A DNA stretch of 64,000 bases from contig NZ_NKRG01000005.1 of NCBI RefSeq assembly GCF_003351105.1, positions 1 to 64,000 of the forward strand. Reading direction: 5' to 3'. A program made the translations under genes and the position numbers. The notes beneath the pieces were generated by a model that was not told where the DNA came from, searched no databases, and saw only the letters and a program-made list of their open reading frames with translations. Shown here one piece after another: positions 7,834-17,190 of the stretch (its first letter is position 1; every line of letters starts with the position of its first letter). Source of the stretch: Thermosipho africanus Ob7. Its GTDB lineage: Bacteria; Thermotogota; Thermotogae; Thermotogales; Fervidobacteriaceae.

Positions 7834-10800
7834 ATGAAAATCGTAAAGTTTTTTAGAAAAACTTATAATGGAGACGAGTTTTTAATTGAAGAAGATGGTA
7901 AATTAAAAAGGATTAAAAAGATAAACAAGGAAATAATTAGTAACTTTAGAGATTTTTCAATATTTTTGAATTTAATTTCTTATGTAGATGAGTTTTTAAA
8001 GCCTGAAAGATTTTTTGTGGAAGAAGATTTTTATACAGTGGTATTTCCTTATTATGGAGAAAATGAAATAAATATTGAAAAACTTTCTGTAGATTCAAAA
8101 GATCTAATTGCTTACAAAATGTTGAATATTGCTCAACAAGTTTTTCATATTCCAAATCTTTCTTTTCCTGTTTTTTCATATGATGATATATTATTGAACG
8201 AAAATGATGTAATTATTCAACCTCCTATTTGGTTGAGTAAAAATATTGTTCCCCCAAAAAACTTTAGAACATTTGTAGCACCAGAGTTTGAAAAAGAATT
8301 TAAATTTAGCGATAGATCAGTAGTGTATGTATTTGGTAAAGCTCTAGAAGGTTTAGATTTGGAAAACGAATTTTTTAGGTCAATTATTCCAAATATGGTA
8401 AAGGAAGAATTAAATGAGAGAACAATACATTTTGTTGCACCATCTCTCTATCAGACTTTTGTAAATGACGAATTTGTTATACCAATAATTGAAAGGCCTG
8501 AGTTGTATAAAATACTGGAATTAGTAAATGAAAAGAGTTATAAATTTATTGGAGTTGTTGGAGATCAAAGATTAGGAAAAACCACACTTTTAAATATGTT
8601 GCAAGATAGACTTCAAATGGAAGGAAAGATAGTTTTAAGGCCGACTAGTATTACTCAATTGGTTAATCAATTGCTACAAGTTGCTGCAGGAAAAGTAGCT
8701 GATGAGATTCTTGAAGAGCTTTTTAACGTGATAAAAAATGGTGGAAAAATAGATGTTATTGTTCCTCTTGTTGGAGAAGTTATGGATAGTATAGGAGAAC
8801 TGTTTATTTTAGTTGATGATTATCAGGAAAAATTTGATAATTTTAAAGCGTTTTTGAAAGAACTTATATTGCTTAATTTTGTTAATAAACACCAGATTAT
8901 AGCGTTTTCTACTGAAGAATTTGATGAATTTGAATTTATTATTGAGGTAAATAAATTTTCAAAAGATGATATAAAAAAAATTCTTAAAAAATCCTTTGTT
9001 AAAATAAATGGTATAGATATTTTAACTGATTTTTTGTTTAAGATTAGTTCTGGATATCCAGGAATATTGGTTGAAGTACTCAAATTGTTAGTGGGAAAAA
9101 GGATATTAGTAAAAAATATTGAAAAAAGAGTTTGGGAATGCGACTTTGATAGGTTATCTTATACTAATATTGACCAAGTATATGATATTAGTCAAAATTT
9201 AGATGAAGATTTATTTTTAAAAGCTAAAAATATTGCAATTTTAGGCCAAAAATTTACCGATGAAGAGTTAGAATTGCTTGAAGAAGTGTGCGATATTTCT
9301 TTTCAAAATTTAGTTAAATTACTTGAAGGAAAAGGAATTTTATACAGAGAGTATAATGTCTGGAGATTTACTTTAAGGCAATATTGGGAAAAGTTCTATG
9401 AGAAAATAGATGATAAGGAACATATGCACAAAAAGTTAATTGAAAAATATTCAAAGATGACGTTTTTTGGTGTTTATCAGAAAATTGCTTGGCATTATAA
9501 AATGTTAAATCAAGAAAGTAAAGCTATTATTTATTATATAAAATCTATTCGAAGAGGATTAGAAGAATATTATTCGCCTAATCTGTTACTTTATCTTATA
9601 AGTGAAACAGAAAAATTGATCCCAAAGGATAAGATTTTATACACTTTACTTAGATTTAAACTTGAAGTTTATAGAAGGGTATTTAAAGAGGTAGATTTTG
9701 AAATACCTGATGAAAATATTTTTGAATATTTAAAAATTTTGAAAATGCAGATAAATTTTCAATATGATGCTTTAAAAAAATACTTTGAAGAAGATAAAGA
9801 AAGGTTGAATGGTTATGGTCTTGTAGGAAGTTATTGGAGGAAGTTGTTATACTATCAAACTCTGTATGTGCTTGAAGAATATGAGAAAATAGATTTAGAA
9901 GTATTACAGAAAATTTCTGATATTCCATGTACTACTTCCTTTGTTTGTAGCTTAAAAATTGGAGCTTTACTTCTGCTTGGAAATTTTTATTCGCAAAGAA
10001 ATAGATTACTGTCAGATTTTTACTTTGAAAAGGCTAAAAATATTGCTAAGAAAAATAAAATATATCATCTTCTTTCGATTGTTTATAAAGATCTATCGTT
10101 TAATACATCAAATATGATAATTGCGGATAATTTATTGGATAAATCGATTCAATATGCGGAAAAAGCAGGACTTTCAAATATTGCTATTTTGTCGACATTG
10201 GATAAAATAAGAATAATGTTGTATATGGGACAAATTGATAAATTTTTTATAGAATTAAATAAAGTTAGAAAAATAGCTAAACTTAGAAATTTGAAACCAG
10301 AACTTGCTTCAACTCACAGCCTCGAAGTTTTGTATCACATTTATAATAGGGAATTTGAAGAAGGATATAATGATCTTCAAAATTTTAAAAGGATACTTGA
10401 TACTGTCAGTATAAGGGGAAGGTACCTTAGAACATTAATAATGCTTTATTTGTTTTCTGAAAGATTTACAGAAGCAAAAAAGATTTATGAAAATGTAAAA
10501 GATAAAAGTGTTTTTAGACAATATGGATTTGATTACTTTTTAAAGCTTGCTTTTGCGAAAAGTTTAGATGAATTTGAAATGGTTTGGAAAGAGTATAGGG
10601 ATTCTGAGATTTTCCTGTGGCGTGAGGAAATTTATGCATTATTAGGTGACAAAATTGCCGAAGTTGATCCGGATGGTTTTTTCGAGCAGCTAAATTTTTT
10701 GGAAAGAGAATATTCAAGTCAAGGTTTGAAACTTTCTCTTGCGTTGTTGTATGAAGGATATGCAAAATATTATAAGGTAATTGGTAAAAGTTATAAGCAT

Positions 10801-11850
10801 CAAATATATATGTCAAAAGTTTACTCTTTATACAAAGAAATGGGGTTTAAAAATTATTTAAAAATTATTGAAAAGAAAAATGATTTTTTGAAACCATTTT
10901 TTGAAAAATCTTTAAATATTTCTAAATTTATAGATTCCGAAAATATTTCTAAGAGTTTGAAGGGTTACTTTGAAAAAGCAAATCTTTCAATTAATCTTTT
11001 AGAAGAATTAAAAGCAATTGAAGAAATAGAAGATCCACAAAATCTATTAAATTATTTTGCAGGGAAAATAGTTCAGAACTTACCAGTTACTGATGTTTAT
11101 ATTTTTGTTGAGGATAGACAAATTGAAAAGAAATACAAATTTTCAAATACAGATGATATCTTACAAGAAGATGGGATTTTCTCAGATCCTTTAAAGATAA
11201 AGATTTCTGATAGAGTTGATAAATACTTACATTATGAGATTTATGTTTCAAATCCATTGTTATCTGTTACACAAGAAAATTTATATAACATTCTAGATTT
11301 TCTTGAAATTATTGAATATGGTTTTGTAACTTCATTAAAAACTTCAATTTTAAAGTTGAGAAGTTTCCTTGATCCTCTTACAAAATTATATACAAGGTAT
11401 TATTTTATTGAAAAATTATCACAGATGTTTAGAAGAGCAATTAAGTTTAATGAAAAACTTTCAGTAGTTATGTGTGACTTAGATCATTTTAAAAAGATAA
11501 ATGATACGTATGGTCATTTGATAGGTGATGAAGTTTTGAAAAAAATTGCTCAAATTTTGAGAAGAAATGTAAGGATGACAGATGTTATTGGAAGATATGG
11601 AGGGGAAGAATTCATAATATTTTTACCTTATTCTTCTTCAAAACAAGCGTATGAGATTGCTGAAAGAATAAGAAAAAAAATAGAAAAGTTAGATGAATTT
11701 CCTTTTAAAGTAACAATGAGTTTTGGTATAGCAAGTTATCCAGAGACTAAGGTTAACAGCCCTGACGAGTTAATACATCATGCTGATGATGCATTGTATA
11801 AAGCTAAAGAAACTGGAAGGAATAAGGTGGTAATGTTTAATGAGAGATAA
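7834..11850 (+). CDS. Large regulator: pseudokinase, ATPase, TPR, GAF-like, diguanylate cyclase
   Basis: At 1338 residues this is the largest uninterrupted gene here. Residues 1-200 look like the remnant of a Ser/Thr kinase: an APE-like motif (FVAPEF) and DRSVVYVFG resemble the activation segment and F-helix, and DILLNENDVII resembles the catalytic loop, but the HRD, DFG and glycine loop are gone. A P-loop ATPase follows (GDQRLGKTT near 243; ILVDDYQ near 326). Then comes a long helical TPR-like region (about 500-1020), a GAF-like domain (about 1060-1165), and a complete GGDEF domain with GGEEF near 1255. RMTD five residues ahead of GGEEF matches the product-inhibition I-site. It should make cyclic-di-GMP in response to an unknown signal. 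There are no membrane segments. Confidence 0.85.
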   Translation: MKIVKFFRKTYNGDEFLIEEDGKLKRIKKINKEIISNFRDFSIFLNLISYVDEFLKPERFFVEEDFYTVVFPYYGENEINIEKLSVDSKDLIAYKMLNIAQQVFHIPNLSFPVFSYDDILLNENDVIIQPPIWLSKNIVPPKNFRTFVAPEFEKEFKFSDRSVVYVFGKALEGLDLENEFFRSIIPNMVKEELNERTIHFVAPSLYQTFVNDEFVIPIIERPELYKILELVNEKSYKFIGVVGDQRLGKTTLLNMLQDRLQMEGKIVLRPTSITQLVNQLLQVAAGKVADEILEELFNVIKNGGKIDVIVPLVGEVMDSIGELFILVDDYQEKFDNFKAFLKELILLNFVNKHQIIAFSTEEFDEFEFIIEVNKFSKDDIKKILKKSFVKINGIDILTDFLFKISSGYPGILVEVLKLLVGKRILVKNIEKRVWECDFDRLSYTNIDQVYDISQNLDEDLFLKAKNIAILGQKFTDEELELLEEVCDISFQNLVKLLEGKGILYREYNVWRFTLRQYWEKFYEKIDDKEHMHKKLIEKYSKMTFFGVYQKIAWHYKMLNQESKAIIYYIKSIRRGLEEYYSPNLLLYLISETEKLIPKDKILYTLLRFKLEVYRRVFKEVDFEIPDENIFEYLKILKMQINFQYDALKKYFEEDKERLNGYGLVGSYWRKLLYYQTLYVLEEYEKIDLEVLQKISDIPCTTSFVCSLKIGALLLLGNFYSQRNRLLSDFYFEKAKNIAKKNKIYHLLSIVYKDLSFNTSNMIIADNLLDKSIQYAEKAGLSNIAILSTLDKIRIMLYMGQIDKFFIELNKVRKIAKLRNLKPELASTHSLEVLYHIYNREFEEGYNDLQNFKRILDTVSIRGRYLRTLIMLYLFSERFTEAKKIYENVKDKSVFRQYGFDYFLKLAFAKSLDEFEMVWKEYRDSEIFLWREEIYALLGDKIAEVDPDGFFEQLNFLEREYSSQGLKLSLALLYEGYAKYYKVIGKSYKHQIYMSKVYSLYKEMGFKNYLKIIEKKNDFLKPFFEKSLNISKFIDSENISKSLKGYFEKANLSINLLEELKAIEEIEDPQNLLNYFAGKIVQNLPVTDVYIFVEDRQIEKKYKFSNTDDILQEDGIFSDPLKIKISDRVDKYLHYEIYVSNPLLSVTQENLYNILDFLEIIEYGFVTSLKTSILKLRSFLDPLTKLYTRYYFIEKLSQMFRRAIKFNEKLSVVMCDLDHFKKINDTYGHLIGDEVLKKIAQILRRNVRMTDVIGRYGGEEFIIFLPYSSSKQAYEIAERIRKKIEKLDEFPFKVTMSFGIASYPETKVNSPDELIHHADDALYKAKETGRNKVVMFNER

Positions 11851-12733
11851 GATTATTGAAGAAATTTTAAAATTTGGTAATGATGTTTATATTGATGAAC
11901 CAATGAAATGCCATGTGAGTTTTCGAATTGGAGGCCCTGTAAGTGCTTTTGTGGTTTCACCTTCCATTGAAATATTTATTAAAACTTTTTCATTTTTAAA
12001 GGAAATTAGAGAAGTTAAAGTTTTAGGAAATGGAACTAATGTTTTGCCTAAAGATTCAAAAATGGATTTTTTTATATTATCAACAAATAGATTAAATAAA
12101 ATTGAAATTTTAGAAGATAAAATTATTTGTGAAAGTGGATTGAATCTTAAGAGTTTGTGTAATATAACTGCAAAAAATGGGATTGCCGGTTTTGAGAATT
12201 TATATGGTATTCCTGGCAGCGTTGGTGGAGCTGTTTATATGAATGCAGGTGCTTATGGAAGTGAGATTGCCGATTTGGTATTATACGTAGAAGCTTATGA
12301 TGGAAATAAAATAGTTCGTTTTAATGTTAATGAATTAAAATTTTCTTATAGGAATAGTTTATTTAGAGAAGAAAAAGATTTAATTATTTTAAGAGTAGCT
12401 TTTAAAAAGTTTAATGATGAACCTGATTTAATATTGGAAAAAATGCGTGAGATAATTTTAAAAAGGGTTGAAAAGCAACCATTAGAATTCCCGAGTGCAG
12501 GAAGTGTTTTTAAAAGGCCTAGAAAAGATTTTTATGTTGGTAGTGCAATTGAAAAAGCTGGTTTGAAAGGTTTTAAGATTGGTGGTGCAAAAGTTTCGGA
12601 AAAACATGCAGGATTTATTATTAATTACAATAATGCTACATATGATGATGTCGTAAATTTAATCAAATACATAAAAGAAAAAATTTATGAAAATTATAAA
12701 ATCAATTTAGAAACAGAAATAGAAATTTGGTGA
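11840..12733 (+). CDS. murB: UDP-N-acetylenolpyruvoylglucosamine reductase
   Basis: MurB is an FAD enzyme that reduces UDP-GlcNAc-enolpyruvate to UDP-MurNAc in peptidoglycan precursor synthesis. The 297-residue protein shows the FAD-binding VLGNGTNVL, GIPGSVGGAVYMNAGAYG, SYRNSLF and the C-terminal SAGSVFKRP and KVSEKHAGFIIN motifs, including the catalytic serine and glutamate positions. Length fits the family. It overlaps the diguanylate cyclase gene by 11 bases, with AGGTGGT as ribosome site, so the two are cotranscribed. Confidence 0.95.
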   Translation: MRDKIIEEILKFGNDVYIDEPMKCHVSFRIGGPVSAFVVSPSIEIFIKTFSFLKEIREVKVLGNGTNVLPKDSKMDFFILSTNRLNKIEILEDKIICESGLNLKSLCNITAKNGIAGFENLYGIPGSVGGAVYMNAGAYGSEIADLVLYVEAYDGNKIVRFNVNELKFSYRNSLFREEKDLIILRVAFKKFNDEPDLILEKMREIILKRVEKQPLEFPSAGSVFKRPRKDFYVGSAIEKAGLKGFKIGGAKVSEKHAGFIINYNNATYDDVVNLIKYIKEKIYENYKINLETEIEIW

Positions 12734-12745
12734 GGAGGGATTTGG

Positions 12746-14083
12746 ATGAGCTTATGGAAGAAACGTAATTTAGAAGAAGTTGAAAAATTTAGTAAAGATT
12801 ATAGAAAATTTATTGATGAAGCAGTCAGTGAAAGGCTAGCTGTTGATTTTTTTGAAAATCTTCTTATTGAAAATGGTTTTATACCATTAGATAAATATAC
12901 AGGAAAAGAAGAAAAGGTTTTTTATACGAATGCAAATAAGTCTTTGGTTGCTGCAAGAATTATAAACAAGCCAGAGGATGGATTTAATATAGTTGCTGCT
13001 CACATTGATGCACCAAGGATTGACTTAAAACCTAATCCTTTGTACGAAGATGAGGGTTTTGCGCTTATGAAAACTCATTATTATGGAGGAGTAAAACTTT
13101 ATCAATGGTTGAATATACCGCTAGCACTTGTTGGAGTTGTATACAAAGATGATGGAACAAAATTGAATATAAAAATTGGTTTTGATGAAAATGATCCAGT
13201 TTTTGTAATAGCTGATTTGTTGCCACATCTTGATAGAAAAGATGAAAAAATTGGCGAAAAATTTCAAGGTGAGAAGATGAACCTTATAGTTGGTTCTATC
13301 CCATTAGATGGTGAAGAAAAAGAGGCGGTAAAAAAGAATGTTTTAAAAATTTTGAAAGATTTGTATAATATTGAGGAAGAAGACTTTGTGAGTGCTGATA
13401 TTGAGTTAGTTCCTGCATTTAAATCAAGAGAAGTTGGATTTGATAAAAGCTTGATAGCAGCTTATGGCCATGATGATAGAATTTGCGCTTATCAAGCAAT
13501 TAGAGCATTGATAGATGCAGAAAATTTGGAAAAATCAGCTGCTGTCATATTATTTGATAGGGAAGAAATTGGAAGTGAAGGAAATGCAGGTGCAAAAGCT
13601 AGATTTTATAAGAAATTTTTTAGAAAAATTTTAAAAATAAATGGTTCTAATGATACAGAATCATCCCTAGATGAATTAATAGAAAATTCTTTTGTAGTAT
13701 CAGCTGATGTTGGAGCTTTAATAAATCCAACTTATAAAGATGTTCATGATAAATATAATGCTGCAAAAGTCGGAGAAGGAATTGTACTTGTAAAATATAC
13801 TGGTTCTAGAGGAAAAGCAGGTGCTAGCGAAGCACATGCTGAAGTTGTAGCTCATGTAAGGAAAGTTTTAAATTCTGCAGATATAAAATGGCAAGTTGGA
13901 ACTCTTGGAAAGATAGGAATTGGTGGTGGCGGAACAGTTGCAAAATTTTTAGCTGAAGAAGGATTTAATGTTATTGATATGGGACCTGGTCTTTTGAGTA
14001 TGCATTCTCCATACGAATTGGTTTCAAAGGTTGATTTATATGAAACATATTTAGCATATAAAGAGTTAATCTCAAAGAGGTGA
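12746..14083 (+). CDS. M18-family aminopeptidase
   Basis: This zinc metallopeptidase removes N-terminal, typically acidic, residues from peptides in the cytoplasm. Its 445 residues contain the M18 motifs AAHIDAPRIDLKPNPL (zinc histidine and aspartate), DREEIGSEGNAGA (catalytic and zinc glutamates), SADVGALINP and a C-terminal DMGPGLLSMHSPYEL. Length matches the family. GAGGAGGG lies just before the ATG, and it sits in the run from the phosphorylase gene to the MarR regulator gene. Confidence 0.92.
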   Translation: MSLWKKRNLEEVEKFSKDYRKFIDEAVSERLAVDFFENLLIENGFIPLDKYTGKEEKVFYTNANKSLVAARIINKPEDGFNIVAAHIDAPRIDLKPNPLYEDEGFALMKTHYYGGVKLYQWLNIPLALVGVVYKDDGTKLNIKIGFDENDPVFVIADLLPHLDRKDEKIGEKFQGEKMNLIVGSIPLDGEEKEAVKKNVLKILKDLYNIEEEDFVSADIELVPAFKSREVGFDKSLIAAYGHDDRICAYQAIRALIDAENLEKSAAVILFDREEIGSEGNAGAKARFYKKFFRKILKINGSNDTESSLDELIENSFVVSADVGALINPTYKDVHDKYNAAKVGEGIVLVKYTGSRGKAGASEAHAEVVAHVRKVLNSADIKWQVGTLGKIGIGGGGTVAKFLAEEGFNVIDMGPGLLSMHSPYELVSKVDLYETYLAYKELISKR

Positions 14084-14087
14084 TATT

Positions 14088-14510
14088 GTGTCAACAAGCA
14101 TTGAAAGCCTTTTAAGAGAAATATGCTTTAGAGTAAAGGTAAAAGGAAGGGAAGTTTTAAAAGAATTCCCAATTACGCCTGCTCAGTTTGATTTAATGCA
14201 AAAATTGTATTTTAATGGTGAACAGACAATGACCGATTTGAGTAAAATTCTTGGAATTGCAAAAAGTACAACAACGGGTCTTGTTAGTAGGCTTGAAATT
14301 GATGGATTTGTTGAGAGAAAAAGAAGGGAAAAAGATAAAAGAGTAATTACTGTAAAGTTAACAAAAAAAGGAGAAGAAGTAATTGATAAAGTAATATTAA
14401 AGAGGATAGAGTTTGTTGAAGAAGCTTTAAAAGATTTTGATGAATCATCTAAAGAAAAATTAAAAGAACTCTTAAGTTTATTTAATGAATCACTAAAGAA
14501 ATATAGGTGA
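14088..14510 (+). CDS. MarR-family transcriptional regulator
   Basis: The 140-residue protein has the MarR winged-helix plan: an N-terminal dimerisation helix, the recognition segment TMTDLSKILGIAKSTTTGLV, and a wing with RREKDKRVITVKLTKKG, followed by C-terminal helices. It binds DNA as a dimer and usually responds to small ligands. The start is GTG 14088 behind AGAGGTGAT. Lying just before the PEGA and SLH envelope genes, it might control them, but there is no visible operator or ligand clue. Confidence 0.88.
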   Translation: MSTSIESLLREICFRVKVKGREVLKEFPITPAQFDLMQKLYFNGEQTMTDLSKILGIAKSTTTGLVSRLEIDGFVERKRREKDKRVITVKLTKKGEEVIDKVILKRIEFVEEALKDFDESSKEKLKELLSLFNESLKKYR

Positions 14511-14515
14511 TAAGT

Positions 14516-15893
14516 ATGAAAAAATTTGCAGTTTTTGTGATGTTTTTTGTTTCAATGTTTTTATTTGCAAATTTAACTATTATAACTGAGCCTAGTGCAA
14601 TGGTGTATTGGAATGGAGCCTTGATAGATGTTGTACCATTAGATGGTGTTTTAGAACTTGAAAATCTTGATTATCCAGGTACCTTGAAAATAGTTAAACC
14701 TGGTTATGCACCTTATGAAACATTAGTCTCAACTGATACGATATTGAAAGTAAAACTTTCCCTTCCTTCATATATCGAAGTTACGTCTGACCCTGAAAAT
14801 GTAGATGTTATTGTGAATGGTAATTTTTTAGGAACTTCTCCAGATGTGTTTGAAGTAAGTTCTGGGGAGCTTCTTTTGACATTTGAAAAAGAAGGCTATA
14901 TTTCAAAAAAATTTAAAATAACGCTTTTGCCATCCCAGATAAAAAAAAATTCATGTAACTTTAACTAAAAATGTAAAATTAAAATTGATATCTAATGATG
15001 TAATTGAAGCAACTATTGATGGAAAATATATAAAATTACCTACTACAGTTGAAGTGCTACCTGGAAAGCATGTACTAAAATTATATGGAAAAGATTATAT
15101 TAAAACTGTTCAAGAAATAGAAGTTCCGGCAGTTGAAGAATATGAGTATAATGTCGATGAAACTGTTTATGTGAATTTGTATGTTTATGGTTATCCTGAG
15201 AATGCGAATGTGATTTTGAATAATATTTCAAAGACTTCTCCTGCAATTTTTAAGGTTATTCCTGGGATATACGATATAAAAATAGAAAGTGATGGATTTA
15301 AGACATTAAAGGAAAAAATTAATGTTACAACTTCTAGTAATACTTTTATGTATAATTTAAGTAAAAATTTAATTTCCTCAGTTAATAATTCTTTAACTGT
15401 TTTTTTTGATGGTTATATTTCAAAAGATAACCTAGTTCCTAAAAGATTGTATTTTACAAAAGTAGTTGGTGACAATAAGGAATGGTTTGGTTTTACTGAT
15501 GGTTCAATTGAAGAAATTCCAAAAAGTTTTAGCGTAATATTTACTAAAGATGGATATATTGAGTATAAAGGTGTAAGATATAATTCTCCGGTGATATTGA
15601 ATGTAAATTACGATGATACTGTGAAAGTAGTCTCTAATGGGAAAGAAGAATCGGTTATTGTGAAAGAAAATAAAATATTGGATGATCCTAAAAGTTGTGC
15701 TGTAAATATTTACTCAAAGCAGGTTTTTGATGTAAAAATTAATGGGAAATTTATAGGACGAACTCCAATATATTTGTTGTCACTTCCTGAAGGTGGATAT
15801 AGGATGGAATTTTTAAAAAATGGAATTACAATATATGAAAAAAATGTTGAAATAAAACAAGGGATTTTAAATGAAATATATGGAGGGGATTAG
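14516..15893 (+). CDS. Secreted PEGA-repeat protein, frame interrupted at A9
   Basis: A signal peptide (MKKFAVFVMFFVSMFLFA) is followed by several PEGA-like beta domains, seen as NVDVIVNGNFLGTSPDVFEV, YPENANVILNNISKTSPAIF and FDVKINGKFIGRTPIYLLSL. PEGA proteins are associated with the surface layers of envelopes. The frame breaks at nine A (14941-14949): as written the first part stops at 14968 and the second part is open from about 14951 to 15893. Dropping one A joins them into a 458-residue protein that continues the beta-rich pattern. The second part has no ribosome site of its own, so I treat the region as one gene. The stop abuts the ATG of the SLH protein gene. Confidence 0.75.
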
Positions 15894-17162
15894 ATGAGAA
15901 AAGTGCTAAGTATTTTTCTAATAATGTTTTTAATGATGATTATATTTGCAGTTGAGACAGTTATAACAGATCTTTCTCCGATTGTTCCTGAATATTCAGC
16001 AGTAAAATTTTTGGTTGAAAACCAAATAATGGATTTAGATGTAAATGGTAATTTTAAACCATCTCTTTTAATAACTAGATTAGATATTGCAAAAGTTATA
16101 TATACTGTAATTCAAAAATATAACCTTTCAAAGATTTCAGACATTGAAAAATCTCTTGCTAACATTAGTGACGAAATAAAAATTGCAAAAGGTTTAGTTA
16201 GTGGGATTGATAAAAGGTTGGTAAATCTTGAAACAAAGCAAGAAGAATTAACGCAAAAGATTGAAGCTTTTGATGCATTTTTAACTCAGTCATCGGAAAC
16301 ACTTTTTGCAAATATTGAAAAAAATTATGTAAAAAGAGAAGATTTTGATTCTCTTAAAGCACAAATTACTTTGATTTCTCAGGTTTACAATTCTCAGACA
16401 AAGAAATTTGAGGAAAAGATAAATGATATTGAGAAAATTTCAGAAATTGAAAAGAAAATAAATATTGTGAGTAATCAACTTGAAGACTTGAAAACAAACT
16501 TTTTGGAAGAACAGGCAAAGAATATTGCGAAGTTTTCTGATATTGAAAAACAACTTTCTAATATTCCAACAAATGTTACAAACCTCAATGTTACAGTAGC
16601 TCAGCTTTCTAATAAAGTTTCTTCAATAGAAGAACTTTATACTAAACTATCAAATATAAAAGCTTCTGACATTGATAAATTAGAAAACTTGAGTGAATTG
16701 GAAGATAAGGTTAATCAAATGTATTCAATTTTGACAGATCTAAATGCATTCTCGATGGATTTAGATTCTTTAAGAAAAAGGCTAGAAGGGATTGATATAT
16801 TAACGGTCAGAAATGTTGTAAATAAATTTTCAATTTTGGAGAATAGATACCAGCAAATTGATAGTAGAGTACAATACTTGGAAAATAGTGTTGGAAAAAT
16901 TGAACTTTTGAATCAAAAGATAGAAGAATTAAATGCAAAAATTTCAGATATTGAAAACAAGAAGATTATGTTAGATAATTTAGAAAAAATTTCTAATGAT
17001 GTTGAAGAGTTAAATAAGTATAAAGAAGATTCAAAAAAAGCACTTGACATTATGAGTGATAAATTAGTGGAAACTAACAATAATATGAGAACCATTTTAA
17101 TTGTTTCAATTGTTTCAGCGGCAATATCAGTAATTTCATTCATATTGACAATTACTAAATAA
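15894..17162 (+). CDS. SLH-domain, coiled-coil envelope spacer (Omp-alpha-like)
   Basis: The layout matches the Omp-alpha protein of Thermotoga, a rod that bridges cell wall and outer sheath. It has a signal peptide (about 1-18), one SLH domain (about 22-80, with SAVKFLVENQIMDLD and LLITRLDIAKVI) for binding the cell wall, some 300 residues of heptad-rich coiled coil (about 80-390), and a hydrophobic C-terminal segment near 398-420 (ILIVSIVSAAISVISFILTI) as membrane anchor. The 422-residue size is close to that known protein. ATG 15894 follows GGAGGGG and directly abuts the PEGA gene. Confidence 0.88.
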   Translation: MRKVLSIFLIMFLMMIIFAVETVITDLSPIVPEYSAVKFLVENQIMDLDVNGNFKPSLLITRLDIAKVIYTVIQKYNLSKISDIEKSLANISDEIKIAKGLVSGIDKRLVNLETKQEELTQKIEAFDAFLTQSSETLFANIEKNYVKREDFDSLKAQITLISQVYNSQTKKFEEKINDIEKISEIEKKINIVSNQLEDLKTNFLEEQAKNIAKFSDIEKQLSNIPTNVTNLNVTVAQLSNKVSSIEELYTKLSNIKASDIDKLENLSELEDKVNQMYSILTDLNAFSMDLDSLRKRLEGIDILTVRNVVNKFSILENRYQQIDSRVQYLENSVGKIELLNQKIEELNAKISDIENKKIMLDNLEKISNDVEELNKYKEDSKKALDIMSDKLVETNNNMRTILIVSIVSAAISVISFILTITK

Positions 17163-17190
17163 TAAAAGTAAAGAAATTAAGGGGGATAGT

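Noticed and set aside
14985..15893. Second half of the PEGA protein as an independent gene
   Set aside because: Its first ATG has no ribosome site, no signal peptide follows, and the protein sense continues upstream into the A9 run in the same frame.
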